Below, in pieces: positions 1 through 8,100 of a DNA stretch of 37,921 bases. The notes under the pieces were generated by a model that was given only the letters and a program-made list of their open reading frames with translations, was not told where the DNA came from and made no database searches. The stretch's first letter is position 1. Each line of letters opens with the position of its first letter. The stretch spans positions 1 through 37,921 of the forward strand of contig NZ_CALYQK010000014.1 of NCBI RefSeq assembly GCF_945285465.1, given 5' to 3'. Source of the stretch: an uncultured Bartonella sp. (GTDB lineage Bacteria > Pseudomonadota > Alphaproteobacteria > Rhizobiales > Rhizobiaceae). Both the position numbers and the translations under genes were made by a program.

Positions 1-464
1 AAATAACGGTTGTGTAAAACGCGCTTCACAATACCATATCGAATGTTGATAGAGCGTCCTTATTCCGACCGATTTGCTGTATCCCATATATCTATTTACT
101 ATATGAACTATATCATACTGTCGTTATAAATTTTATTTATTATTCGATGAATTTTAAACCAAACTGTTTTCATTTTTAAACTATCACTTTATCGTATTTT
201 TCTCAATATTTTTAAAAAAGTCTTTCAAAATAACTACATTTTTTGTTTCGTTGCGAAAATTACGATTCATGATATTTCAATTAAAAATTTTTGTTCACTT
301 TTCGCGCTTGTGACGTTCGAAGTGTCAAATGTTGTGGAGTTAAAGCCAAAAAATATTAGCCTTAAATGGATATACATTGCTATGAAAATTTGCTAATAAA
401 TAAAAAAAATTGTTCTAAGAATAATTCCCGTAAGAAGCGACGCGAAATTTCATGAGAGGGTCGC
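1..464. other. AT-rich intergenic region, no gene seen
   Basis: This stretch is strongly AT-rich with many A and T runs, and I see no open frame with a start and ribosome site on either strand. It probably holds the promoter of the gene that starts at 465, but no clear -35/-10 pair can be fixed by eye. A short purine-rich run (gagaggg, 454-460) just before 465 is the likely ribosome binding site of that gene. Confidence 0.5.
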
Positions 465-1722
465 GTGGCTATTATATCGAAATGTAGATATATCAAAAAA
501 ATCTTTTGCGGCATATTGCTAACTGGAACGGCGATTGCGTTTTTACAAAGCAATTATGTTGCGTACGTAAACCTTGCATTCAACTACTGGAATCCTGTTG
601 CAATTGCTGACTTCAGGCTAAAAAATTTAACAACCGAAGATTTTATCCGAGTAATTGAACAAGAGCTTGCCGAAAATAATATTGCGGAAGCACAAAGCTT
701 GGTAGAGCTTGCAAAAGAATATGAAATCCAGCTTCCTGAAGAACTGATCAAGCGCACAGAAGAAAGCTATTTTGGACAAAGTTACCGCTACAGCAAGGAT
801 TTTGCGACAGGATTTTTAGTTGGCGACCTATCGTCAATTCCATCTGCATTAGGTTCTGTGACCTCCGACCTAATCGTATATGGTGACATTCGTGATGTTG
901 TGACAGAAGGAACAAAGCTCATCAGGGGTGAAGATTATGATTCTATTACCTTAGGTTTGGCGGCGATCGGGATAACAAGCTCTACCATTGCGTTAGGTTC
1001 TTGGATAACCGCCGGAAGCGGAATAACTGCTCCTATTGCAGTCGCCGCAACAGAACTTGATGAAGGTGCTTCCCTTATTAAAAACGCCAACAAAGGGCAT
1101 AACTTGTCAAAACCGATGCTGAATACATTACGAAAAGCTTCGTCGGATGTTATTGATGTGCAAAATCTGAAAAAAGCATTAAGCGGTTCGGAAAGCATAT
1201 TAAAAATGCCTTCTATTGGTAGTCTACGAAAAGTTGTTTCGGAAGTTGATTACACGAAATTCGTACGAGGCGACTTGAGTGATATTAATAAAATTATGAA
1301 ACAAGCCAATCCCGTTGATCTGGTAGCTTTGAAAGAGCGCTTTGGCGGAATTGTTGACACAAAAACAACTGGCGAATTGCAAAATTTGGCAGGAGAGACC
1401 GGATCGCTAGTGAAAACCGGCGGTTTTTTTACGGCAATGCGCCTTACGCTATGCAGACAATGCCAAAGATCTTGGGAAAATAAACAAATTGGCCAAACAG
1501 TTTGGTGAAGCCACAGCCTCGGTTTTAAAACTTTTAGGCAAAGGTGCTTTCAAACTCGGAAAACTAGTCTATTGGCTAATCTCGGTCGTAATATCATTGA
1601 TAATTTGGCTGTTAGGTGCAATCTGGTATGTATTGTCATTTATGAGCAAAACGGTGCGCTTTGCTTTTTGGGTAAGGAAAAAAAACAAATACAAAAGCGT
1701 AAAAAATCAAAAGAGTCGTTGA
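465..1722 (+). pseudogene. Conserved-looking membrane protein of unknown function, frameshifted
   Basis: Two consecutive frames appear to be one gene of about 418 residues. The first runs from a GTG start at 465 (ribosome site gagaggg at 454-460) to a stop at 1508. The second frame carries on cleanly through 1490-1722. The N terminus has a hydrophobic segment at about residues 13-32, an Ala/Gly-rich hydrophobic stretch lies near 165-200, and the C-terminal part has a long membrane segment (LVYWLISVVISLIIWLLGA) followed by a basic tail. The shift is a net +1 base near 1424-1450. Removing one T from the seven-T run at 1424-1430 gives a smooth reading (GGFLRQCALRYADNAKDLGK), so homopolymer slippage or a sequencing error is the simplest explanation. 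I do not recognise a function. It stands alone, with about 1 kb of gene-poor DNA downstream. Confidence 0.6.
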
Positions 1723-2781
1723 AAGCTGCTTTTTCAGAGCGGCGCTACTTTAGCATGTTATGGCCTCTCTTTTGAGCCAGCATTTTCACGAAATAACGAA
1801 AACACCACGCTTAACCTTAAGATCATTATTGTAGGCAGATTGTTTTTACCTGCTTTTCTTAAATGTTTGTGGACTTATGGTCAGGCATGAACATGATAGA
1901 GTGGAGAATTTTTTGCGCTTTTTTACCATTATTCAAACGAACAGATACGATCGTTATCGTTCACGGCTCAGGCAACTATAAACATCGCGGATGAATATTG
2001 TGGAGCAACACGCTTATCTATTTTTGTTTTTAATCGCCCGTATTTCCCAGCGCACCTAATGTTTTTCTCGTACGCCGAGACAAGGTTTTCAGCACAGCCT
2101 GTGGTTAAGTGCTTGTCTATTGAAAAAGAACATAGCCGCTTTATGAAAAATAACGGCACCACAAAGCTAGATGCGGAAGATATTATGCATTGCGGTGGTA
2201 TGTCAAAATGAAAACAATGGTCAGCTGACTTGTTTGCTTGATGGTTATAAAAGACAAATTGTTTTTTCGCTGGCCCGACGTGGCAACTTTGCCATTGTTG
2301 AACTTGATAAGCAGGCCGAAGTTGGCTTATTTTAATGTGATCGGCTCCGCATTTTCTATCTAGCAATCGGTTTGCTTTAAACTTATGAACTTTGTTTTTT
2401 ATAACAATTACTTTATCTTATACAGAAAGATAAAAAACGGTTTTAAGTCTATTATTAATCATATAGCGATGTACATTTCCGGTTTTGCAAACAGGAACTA
2501 CCGAACCTTTTAATCGGGTCAATATATCTCTTACTTTTTTTGTTGTCTTCGTTACACCAATAACTATATTCGGTTGCTTTTGGTGCGTTTTAAACCTCTT
2601 TCCTTTTCTGTTTTTTCATCAAAGTTTTGCGGAAACTTGACGAGTTTGTGAATTCAAAAAGAACATCCCCACAGTTCATCGCTAATTTTTTGTCGATAAT
2701 TGCTTTGTCGGCAACAACGTGAAAAGATTACTCCTTCATGATGAAATCGGCTGAAACCCACAATTAGACGAGGATGACAGA
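1723..2781. other. Gene-poor region with possible decayed coding remnants
   Basis: No convincing intact gene is visible in this 1-kb gap. On the plus strand, about 1900-2211 is open in one frame without a good start. A second frame at 2171-2335 could encode 54 residues (starting MRKILCIAVV, ending DKQAEVGLF). Both read like coding sequence in composition, but they overlap out of phase and I recognise neither. An antisense open frame at 1968-2366 looks like their shadow. The 2380-2760 part is AT-rich and holds the promoter region of the hydrolase gene at 2782. A frameshifted former gene at 1900-2340 is the best reading, held with low confidence. Confidence 0.3.
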
Positions 2782-3687
2782 ATGCCAATAAATTTCAAAA
2801 AGGATTTTTCCCCGGATTATGGCCAGGCTGTTTCACTCGGCTATCATGTTCGACGGGTAACCGCGCATAATCCATCGCCTTTTACATTCACCGGCACCAA
2901 TAGCTATATTCTTGGCTCTGAAGAACTTGCAATTATTGACCCGGGGCCGGATGAGCCGACCCAGCTCAAGACATTTCTTGAAGTCATTGACGGGCACAAG
3001 TTGAAATACATTTTTATAACCCACAGCCATAGCGACCATTCCGGTTTGGCTAAAAAGTTGAAAGATTTGACTGAGGCAACAATTGTTGGCGAGGGAGCTT
3101 ACCGCCCCGCACATTCGGGCAACCTGCAACAAGATATAGTTCTCGATGAAAAATGTGACAGAAATTTTTCTCCCGATATTACGCTTAAAGACGGTGAAAG
3201 CGTTGAGGGCTCCGACTGGAAACTAACCTGTGTAACCACCCCCGGACATATGGCAAACCATGCCGCTTTTGCGCTTGATAATACTGGCATTCTCTTTACC
3301 GGCGACCATGTCATGGCATGGTCAACAACAGTTATCGCTCCTCCCGAAGGATCGATGCACGATTATATGCACTCACTCGACAAACTTTTGCAGCGCGACG
3401 ATCTAATCTACTTTCCTGGTCATGGCGGGCCGGTCTATAAGCCGCAAAGTTATGTCCGGGCCGTCGTAGCACACCGGAAAATGCGTGAAAGAGCAATTAT
3501 CGAACGTCTTAATGTCGGTGATCGCACGGTTGACGACATTGTTACGGCAATCTACCGTACCGTACCTGCGCGTCTTCGTAAAGCGGCAGCTCTTTCGGTT
3601 CTCGCCCACTTGGAAGATCTGGTAACACGAGGCATTGTCAAAACAAACGGTGCAATCTCTTTGACGAATATTTATTCATTGTCCTGA
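2782..3687 (+). CDS. MBL-fold metallo-hydrolase
   Basis: A 301-residue metallo-beta-lactamase-fold hydrolase, probably cytosolic since no signal peptide is seen. The zinc site THSHSDHSG (HxHxDH) lies at about residues 81-89. A second metal region TPGHMANH is at about 155-162, then FTGDHVMAW at about 172-180 and FPGHGGPV at about 213-220. The C-terminal part (about 235-300) is helical and basic, as in the LACTB2-like group of hydrolases with a winged-helix-like tail. Family members hydrolyse thioesters, phosphodiesters or RNA, and the substrate here cannot be told. The ATG is preceded by a gagga-type ribosome site at about 2770-2775. Its stop lies inside the convergent DUF1499 gene, and the two 3' ends overlap by 16 bases. 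Confidence 0.88.
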   Translation: MPINFKKDFSPDYGQAVSLGYHVRRVTAHNPSPFTFTGTNSYILGSEELAIIDPGPDEPTQLKTFLEVIDGHKLKYIFITHSHSDHSGLAKKLKDLTEATIVGEGAYRPAHSGNLQQDIVLDEKCDRNFSPDITLKDGESVEGSDWKLTCVTTPGHMANHAAFALDNTGILFTGDHVMAWSTTVIAPPEGSMHDYMHSLDKLLQRDDLIYFPGHGGPVYKPQSYVRAVVAHRKMRERAIIERLNVGDRTVDDIVTAIYRTVPARLRKAAALSVLAHLEDLVTRGIVKTNGAISLTNIYSLS

Positions 3688-4457
3688 TCGACCGGCGTCG
3701 ACAACATTTCGGTATCGAGCATATCCATGAAAATCATAATAAACGCGGCATCGATGCCGAGATCATGGCTCAGATAACGGGATGCCGAGCGCATATCGAC
3801 AAAAGTCGTGTCACCTTCATCGGTGAGCCGAATGACAATATCCGATACAAAACCGAGATAAAATGTCTTAGCTTTGGTTTCGATAAAAAGCTTCTCATCC
3901 TCTCCATCCACCCCACGCTGGGCTTCAATTGGCCAACCAAGCGCATTCAGAACATTGCGTACAGATTTCAAAATACGGTCGGGCGATCCATCATAGCGAC
4001 GTCCAGACATTTGCGGCCATGCTTTCAATTGTAGCGCTGCTTGTGCGGACAGGTCATTATTGACCGGCAAAGCATCGACAGGCCTGATGCCAGCAATAAA
4101 ACGCGGCGGCATATCGGTATCGGTTGAAATGTCACTTAGCGGTGGCATGGCAAACCAGAGGAAGATAAAAATAGCTATCGGAGTGAAGGTAATGAGGGAA
4201 TAGACAATACCTTTCATTGATTTCAGACCGCCACGATCACCGTTTTTCCAAAGGTCATAAAGCCCTTTTAATGCCAGAACCAGCGAAACAAATGCGCAAA
4301 ATCCGGCGATAGCGGCGGCAGATAAAAACACCTTAGTCGAGACAAACGAAAAACGGTGAAGAAGAGCGCAGACAACCAGAACAAAGAAACTAAAGCCACC
4401 AAAACGCGGTGACCACGACGCAGCAAGAGATGTCTGGCGAATATATTTTTTTCTCAT
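3672..4457 (-). CDS. DUF1499 domain membrane protein
   Basis: A 261-residue protein with three predicted membrane segments in the first 110 residues (FFVLVVCALLHRF, an Ala-rich segment near 45-65, and ITFTPIAIFIFLWFAM). These are followed by a soluble domain that resembles DUF1499: SPDRILKSVRNVLNALGW, then FVSDIVIRLTDEG and DMRSASRYLSHDLG. The family is common in alphaproteobacteria, and its biochemical role is not known. The start codon overlaps the stop of the deacetylase-like gene by four bases (ATGA, 4454-4457), so the two are probably translationally coupled in the ppdK run. Its 3' end overlaps the convergent hydrolase gene. Confidence 0.8.
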   Translation of the reverse strand: MRKKYIRQTSLAASWSPRFGGFSFFVLVVCALLHRFSFVSTKVFLSAAAIAGFCAFVSLVLALKGLYDLWKNGDRGGLKSMKGIVYSLITFTPIAIFIFLWFAMPPLSDISTDTDMPPRFIAGIRPVDALPVNNDLSAQAALQLKAWPQMSGRRYDGSPDRILKSVRNVLNALGWPIEAQRGVDGEDEKLFIETKAKTFYLGFVSDIVIRLTDEGDTTFVDMRSASRYLSHDLGIDAAFIMIFMDMLDTEMLSTPVDQDNE

Positions 4458-5233
4458 TGTCCGTCAGTTTTCCCTTGTAATGCATTACAATCTGTTATTT
4501 CGGTTTCTAGTGTTACCATTTTTGCCGCAACCGACAATTTCACAAACGTGAATCCCTTTTTTTCAAGAGCTATAATACCTTCCGCCACCCCTGCCCCCGA
4601 CATGCGCATCGGTTGGTTCATATGAGCAATGATAACATCGCCATTTTTTGCCTTCAAAATGCGCGCAGCAACTGTTTTTGCCGGCAAAGATGCCCCCATA
4701 TCGGCATTGAGAGAAAAACCGCCAACTTGATAACCCATAGCATTGATGAGTTTAACAGCATCGCGAGAATAACGGGCTGCCGCATCACGGTACCAGTTTG
4801 AACGCGGAAAACCCGCCGCATTGATTGCCTCTTCGCCTCCTCTAATTTCTTCACAAACGGCTTTCAGACTTCCGGCCGTTTTTAAACCGTAAATTGTTTC
4901 CTGATTGTCAATTGCCGGAACATGATTTTTACCGTGATTGGCCACTTCAAACAGTTCCGGATTAGCTTTAATAATATCGACGATTGCCTTGTTACGGTGC
5001 AACCACCTTGCTGTCACAAACAATGTTGCTTTAATTTTATGAGAAAGCAGAACATCAAAAATTCGCCTGTCGATATCGCCCATACAAAGATCAAGCGTCA
5101 AAGCTATTTGCGGCTGTGACGCTTGACCTTTCTCTATATACAATTTCGGTTCTATTGTATCTGCGAAGCTTAGAGCTGGAATGAATAAACTTAGCATCCC
5201 AGCCATAAGAAATTTGCAAGCGGTATCGAACAC
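4454..5233 (-). CDS. Polysaccharide deacetylase (NodB-like) family protein, exported
   Basis: A 259-residue protein with an N-terminal signal peptide (about residues 1-24, ending LSFADT) and a NodB-type fold. Motif 1 reads TLDLCMGDID, where the classic family has TFDDGP: the first aspartate (catalytic base in known members) is kept but the second (metal ligand) is not in its usual place. Motif 2 NHGKNH supplies the H-x3-H metal pair. Later motifs WYRDAAARYS and VIIAHMNQP match the substrate-groove and final-histidine regions. It is likely periplasmic and may act on a glycan. The start is a GTG seven bases after the ppdK stop, so it is probably co-transcribed with ppdK. A different metal site, or reduced activity, is possible. 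Confidence 0.78.
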   Translation of the reverse strand: MFDTACKFLMAGMLSLFIPALSFADTIEPKLYIEKGQASQPQIALTLDLCMGDIDRRIFDVLLSHKIKATLFVTARWLHRNKAIVDIIKANPELFEVANHGKNHVPAIDNQETIYGLKTAGSLKAVCEEIRGGEEAINAAGFPRSNWYRDAAARYSRDAVKLINAMGYQVGGFSLNADMGASLPAKTVAARILKAKNGDVIIAHMNQPMRMSGAGVAEGIIALEKKGFTFVKLSVAAKMVTLETEITDCNALQGKTDGQ

Positions 5234-5240
5234 GAACGGC

Positions 5241-7907
5241 CTACTTCTGGTGTCTGATCGCAGCTTGAGCGGCTGCTAGTCTGGCGATCGGTACACGGAA
5301 CGGCGAGCAAGACACATAGTTCAAACCGATTTGCTCACAAAGATCAATCGACATAGGGTCGCCGCCATGTTCGCCGCAAATACCAAGTTTGATATTCGAT
5401 CGTGTACTACGCCCGCGTTTGGCACCAATTTCAACCAGTTCGCCCACACCCTCACGGTCAATTGATACAAACGGATCCTGCTCCAACAGACCTTTTTTAA
5501 TATAGGTTGAAAGAAATGGACCGGCATCATCACGTGAAATACCGAATGTTGTCTGAGTTAGATCATTGGTGCCGAACGAGAAAAATTCTGCAGTTTTGGC
5601 AATTTCTGCCGCGCGCAGTGCCGCCCGTGGCAACTCGATCATCGTGCCAACAAGATATTTGATTGTGACACCCTTTTCTTTCATAACATCTTTGGCAACC
5701 CGGTCGATACGTTCTTTGACAAAATCGAGCTCGGCTTTAAGAGCAACAAGCGGCACCATAATTTCCGGAGTAACTGTCTCATGTGTATCTTTGGCCGCTT
5801 CAATTGCCGCCTCGAAAATTGCCCGCGCCTGCATTTCGGTAATTTCAGGATAGGTAATTCCCAAACGGCAGCCACGTAACCCCAACATCGGGTTAAATTC
5901 ATGGAGCTCGGCAGCGCGTTCCTTGATGGCATCAGCCGGTATCGACATTGCCTTGGAAACTTCGGCGATTTCCGCATTATTTTTGGGCAGAAACTCATGA
6001 AGCGGCGGATCAAGCAAACGTATGGTTACCGGAAGACCATGCATAATTTTGAATAATTCAATAAAATCAGACCGTTGCATTGGTAAAAGCTTTGCCAAAG
6101 CTTTGCGGCGACCTTTTTCGTCATTGGCCAAAATCATTTCACGCATAGAAATAATACGATCACCGGCAAAAAACATATGCTCGGTGCGGCATAAGCCAAT
6201 TCCTTCGGCCCCGAAAGATCGCGCCATGCGGGCATCCGCCGGTGTTTCGGCATTAGCACAAACATGCATACGGCGTTTTTCATCCGCCCACGACATGAGC
6301 TTGGCAAAATCGCCCGACATTTTTGGCTGCAACATCGCAACTCTGCCGCTATAGATTTCGCCATTTCCTCCATCGATCGTGATAATATCCCCTTTATGGA
6401 AAGTTTTATCGCCTGCTTTCAATGTGCCGCTGTGATAATCGATATGAATGCTTCCGGCTCCACAAACACAAGGTTTACCCATGCCGCGAGCAACCACAGC
6501 CGCATGACTTGTCATGCCGCCGCGAGAGGTAAGAACACCTTCTGCAACATGCATTCCGTTAATATCTTCAGGGCTCGTTTCAATACGAACCAATATGACA
6601 TTGCGACCTTCTTTGGCGGCTGTTTCCGCTTCTTCCGAGGAAAAAACAATTTCACCCGTCGCCGCTCCCGGTGAAGCTGGCAACCCCACTCCAAGAACCG
6701 TTTTATCGGCTTTGGGATCAAGTGTCGGGTGGAGAAGCTGGTCAAGAGATTTCGGTTCAATGCGCATAATCGCTTCTGTCTGGTCAATCAAACCTTCATC
6801 AACCATATCGACAGCCATTTTCAGCGCCGCCCGTGCTGTACGTTTGCCAACCCGCGTCTGCAACATCCACAATTTACCTTTTTCAATGGTAAATTCCATG
6901 TCCTGCATATCGCGGTAATGATTTTCAAGCTTATGAGCAACATCTTTGAATGCCGCAAATGCATGTGGCATTGTCTTTTCCAAAGACGGTTTATCGGAAC
7001 CTGCTGCTATTCGTGCGGCTTCTGTAATATTTTGCGGCGTTCTGATGCCGGCAACCACATCTTCACCCTGGGCATTGACAAGAAATTCGCCAAAAAGCGT
7101 ATTCTCGCCTGTCGAAGGATTACGGGTGAAGGCAACACCTGTTGCTGAATCATCGCCCATATTGCCGAAAACCATGGCTTGCACATTGACGGCTGTTCCC
7201 CAACTTTCAGGGATGTCATGCAGCTTACGGTAGGTAACAGCACGCGGTGTCATCCAGCTTAAGAAAACAGCACTAATTGCGCCCCAGAGTTGCTTTTCCG
7301 GCGCCTGAGGGAACGGCTCTCCCATTTCCTCCTCTACACATCGTTTAAAGGCCGCAATGACATCTTTCCAATCTTGTGCTGTCATTTCGGTATCGATTTC
7401 ATAGCCATGTTTAGCTTTAACGTCATCGATGATTTCTTCGAACAACGCTCCATCAAGCCCCAAAACGACATTTGAATACATTTGTATAAAACGGCGGTAA
7501 CTGTCATAGGCAAAGCGTTCGTCATTCGTTTCCTTGGCAATAGCTTTAACTGTTTCGTCATTCAGCCCGAGATTAAGCACAGTATCCATCATACCGGGCA
7601 TAGATGCCCGGGCGCCGGAACGAACAGAAACAAGCAACGGCTTTTCCTTGTCGCCGAATCGTCTCCCCGTAAGCCGGCCAACTTCCGTCAGACATTTTTC
7701 AACCGTGTCATCAAGCTTGTCGGGATACGTTTTGTTATTGTTATAAAAATAGGTGCAGACTTCGGTGGTAATTGTAAATCCCGGTGGAACCGGCAATCCA
7801 AGATTGCTCATTTCGGCCAGATTTGCACCTTTACCGCCTAAAAGGTTGCGCTCAGATGCTGCCCCGTCAGCCTTTCCATTACCAAAGCTGTAAACCCATT
7901 TTGTCAT
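5241..7907 (-). CDS. ppdK: Pyruvate, phosphate dikinase
   Basis: Full length at 888 residues. The enzyme interconverts pyruvate, ATP and phosphate with phosphoenolpyruvate, AMP and diphosphate in the cytosol, and so links the TCA cycle to gluconeogenesis. The N-terminal ATP-grasp domain begins with LLGGKGANLAEMSNLGLPVP and contains VSVRSGARASMPGMMDT. The swivelling phosphohistidine domain carries GGMTSHAAVVARGMG at about residues 457-471. The C-terminal PEP/pyruvate-binding barrel has GLCRTEHMFF, GLRGCRLGI, FSFGTNDLTQ and the proton-donor cysteine in GICGEHGGDP. A strong ribosome site (cggagg) precedes the ATG. The deacetylase-like gene follows seven bases after its stop. Confidence 0.97.
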   Translation of the reverse strand: MTKWVYSFGNGKADGAASERNLLGGKGANLAEMSNLGLPVPPGFTITTEVCTYFYNNNKTYPDKLDDTVEKCLTEVGRLTGRRFGDKEKPLLVSVRSGARASMPGMMDTVLNLGLNDETVKAIAKETNDERFAYDSYRRFIQMYSNVVLGLDGALFEEIIDDVKAKHGYEIDTEMTAQDWKDVIAAFKRCVEEEMGEPFPQAPEKQLWGAISAVFLSWMTPRAVTYRKLHDIPESWGTAVNVQAMVFGNMGDDSATGVAFTRNPSTGENTLFGEFLVNAQGEDVVAGIRTPQNITEAARIAAGSDKPSLEKTMPHAFAAFKDVAHKLENHYRDMQDMEFTIEKGKLWMLQTRVGKRTARAALKMAVDMVDEGLIDQTEAIMRIEPKSLDQLLHPTLDPKADKTVLGVGLPASPGAATGEIVFSSEEAETAAKEGRNVILVRIETSPEDINGMHVAEGVLTSRGGMTSHAAVVARGMGKPCVCGAGSIHIDYHSGTLKAGDKTFHKGDIITIDGGNGEIYSGRVAMLQPKMSGDFAKLMSWADEKRRMHVCANAETPADARMARSFGAEGIGLCRTEHMFFAGDRIISMREMILANDEKGRRKALAKLLPMQRSDFIELFKIMHGLPVTIRLLDPPLHEFLPKNNAEIAEVSKAMSIPADAIKERAAELHEFNPMLGLRGCRLGITYPEITEMQARAIFEAAIEAAKDTHETVTPEIMVPLVALKAELDFVKERIDRVAKDVMKEKGVTIKYLVGTMIELPRAALRAAEIAKTAEFFSFGTNDLTQTTFGISRDDAGPFLSTYIKKGLLEQDPFVSIDREGVGELVEIGAKRGRSTRSNIKLGICGEHGGDPMSIDLCEQIGLNYVSCSPFRVPIARLAAAQAAIRHQK

Positions 7908-7975
7908 TTTACAAAAATTCCTCCGATTATCTTCACTCGTCGCTCATATTCAAAAAAATAGATCACGGCTCTCTT

Positions 7976-8002
7976 CAAAAAAATCGGCTTCAACCGATTT
8001 TT
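7976..8002 (-). terminator. Intrinsic terminator downstream of smc
   Basis: The inverted repeat aaaatcgg/ccgatttt (7980-7987 and 7994-8001, six-base loop) is flanked by an A run at 7974-7983. On the minus strand this gives a hairpin with a U tract, about 100 bases past the smc stop and upstream of the ppdK start. Confidence 0.55.
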
Positions 8003-8100
8003 ATAGCTTAGATTACATTTGCCCGAACGCCAACATCATTTTTTTAAACCCATGATGAAATTTCCAAATCCGGGAGTACCACAAGGTTGAACGCAAAATT

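Noticed and set aside
1968..2366. 132-residue minus-strand frame
   Set aside because: No domain, unusual composition (many Cys/His/Gln) and coding-like frames on the other strand make it a likely shadow.
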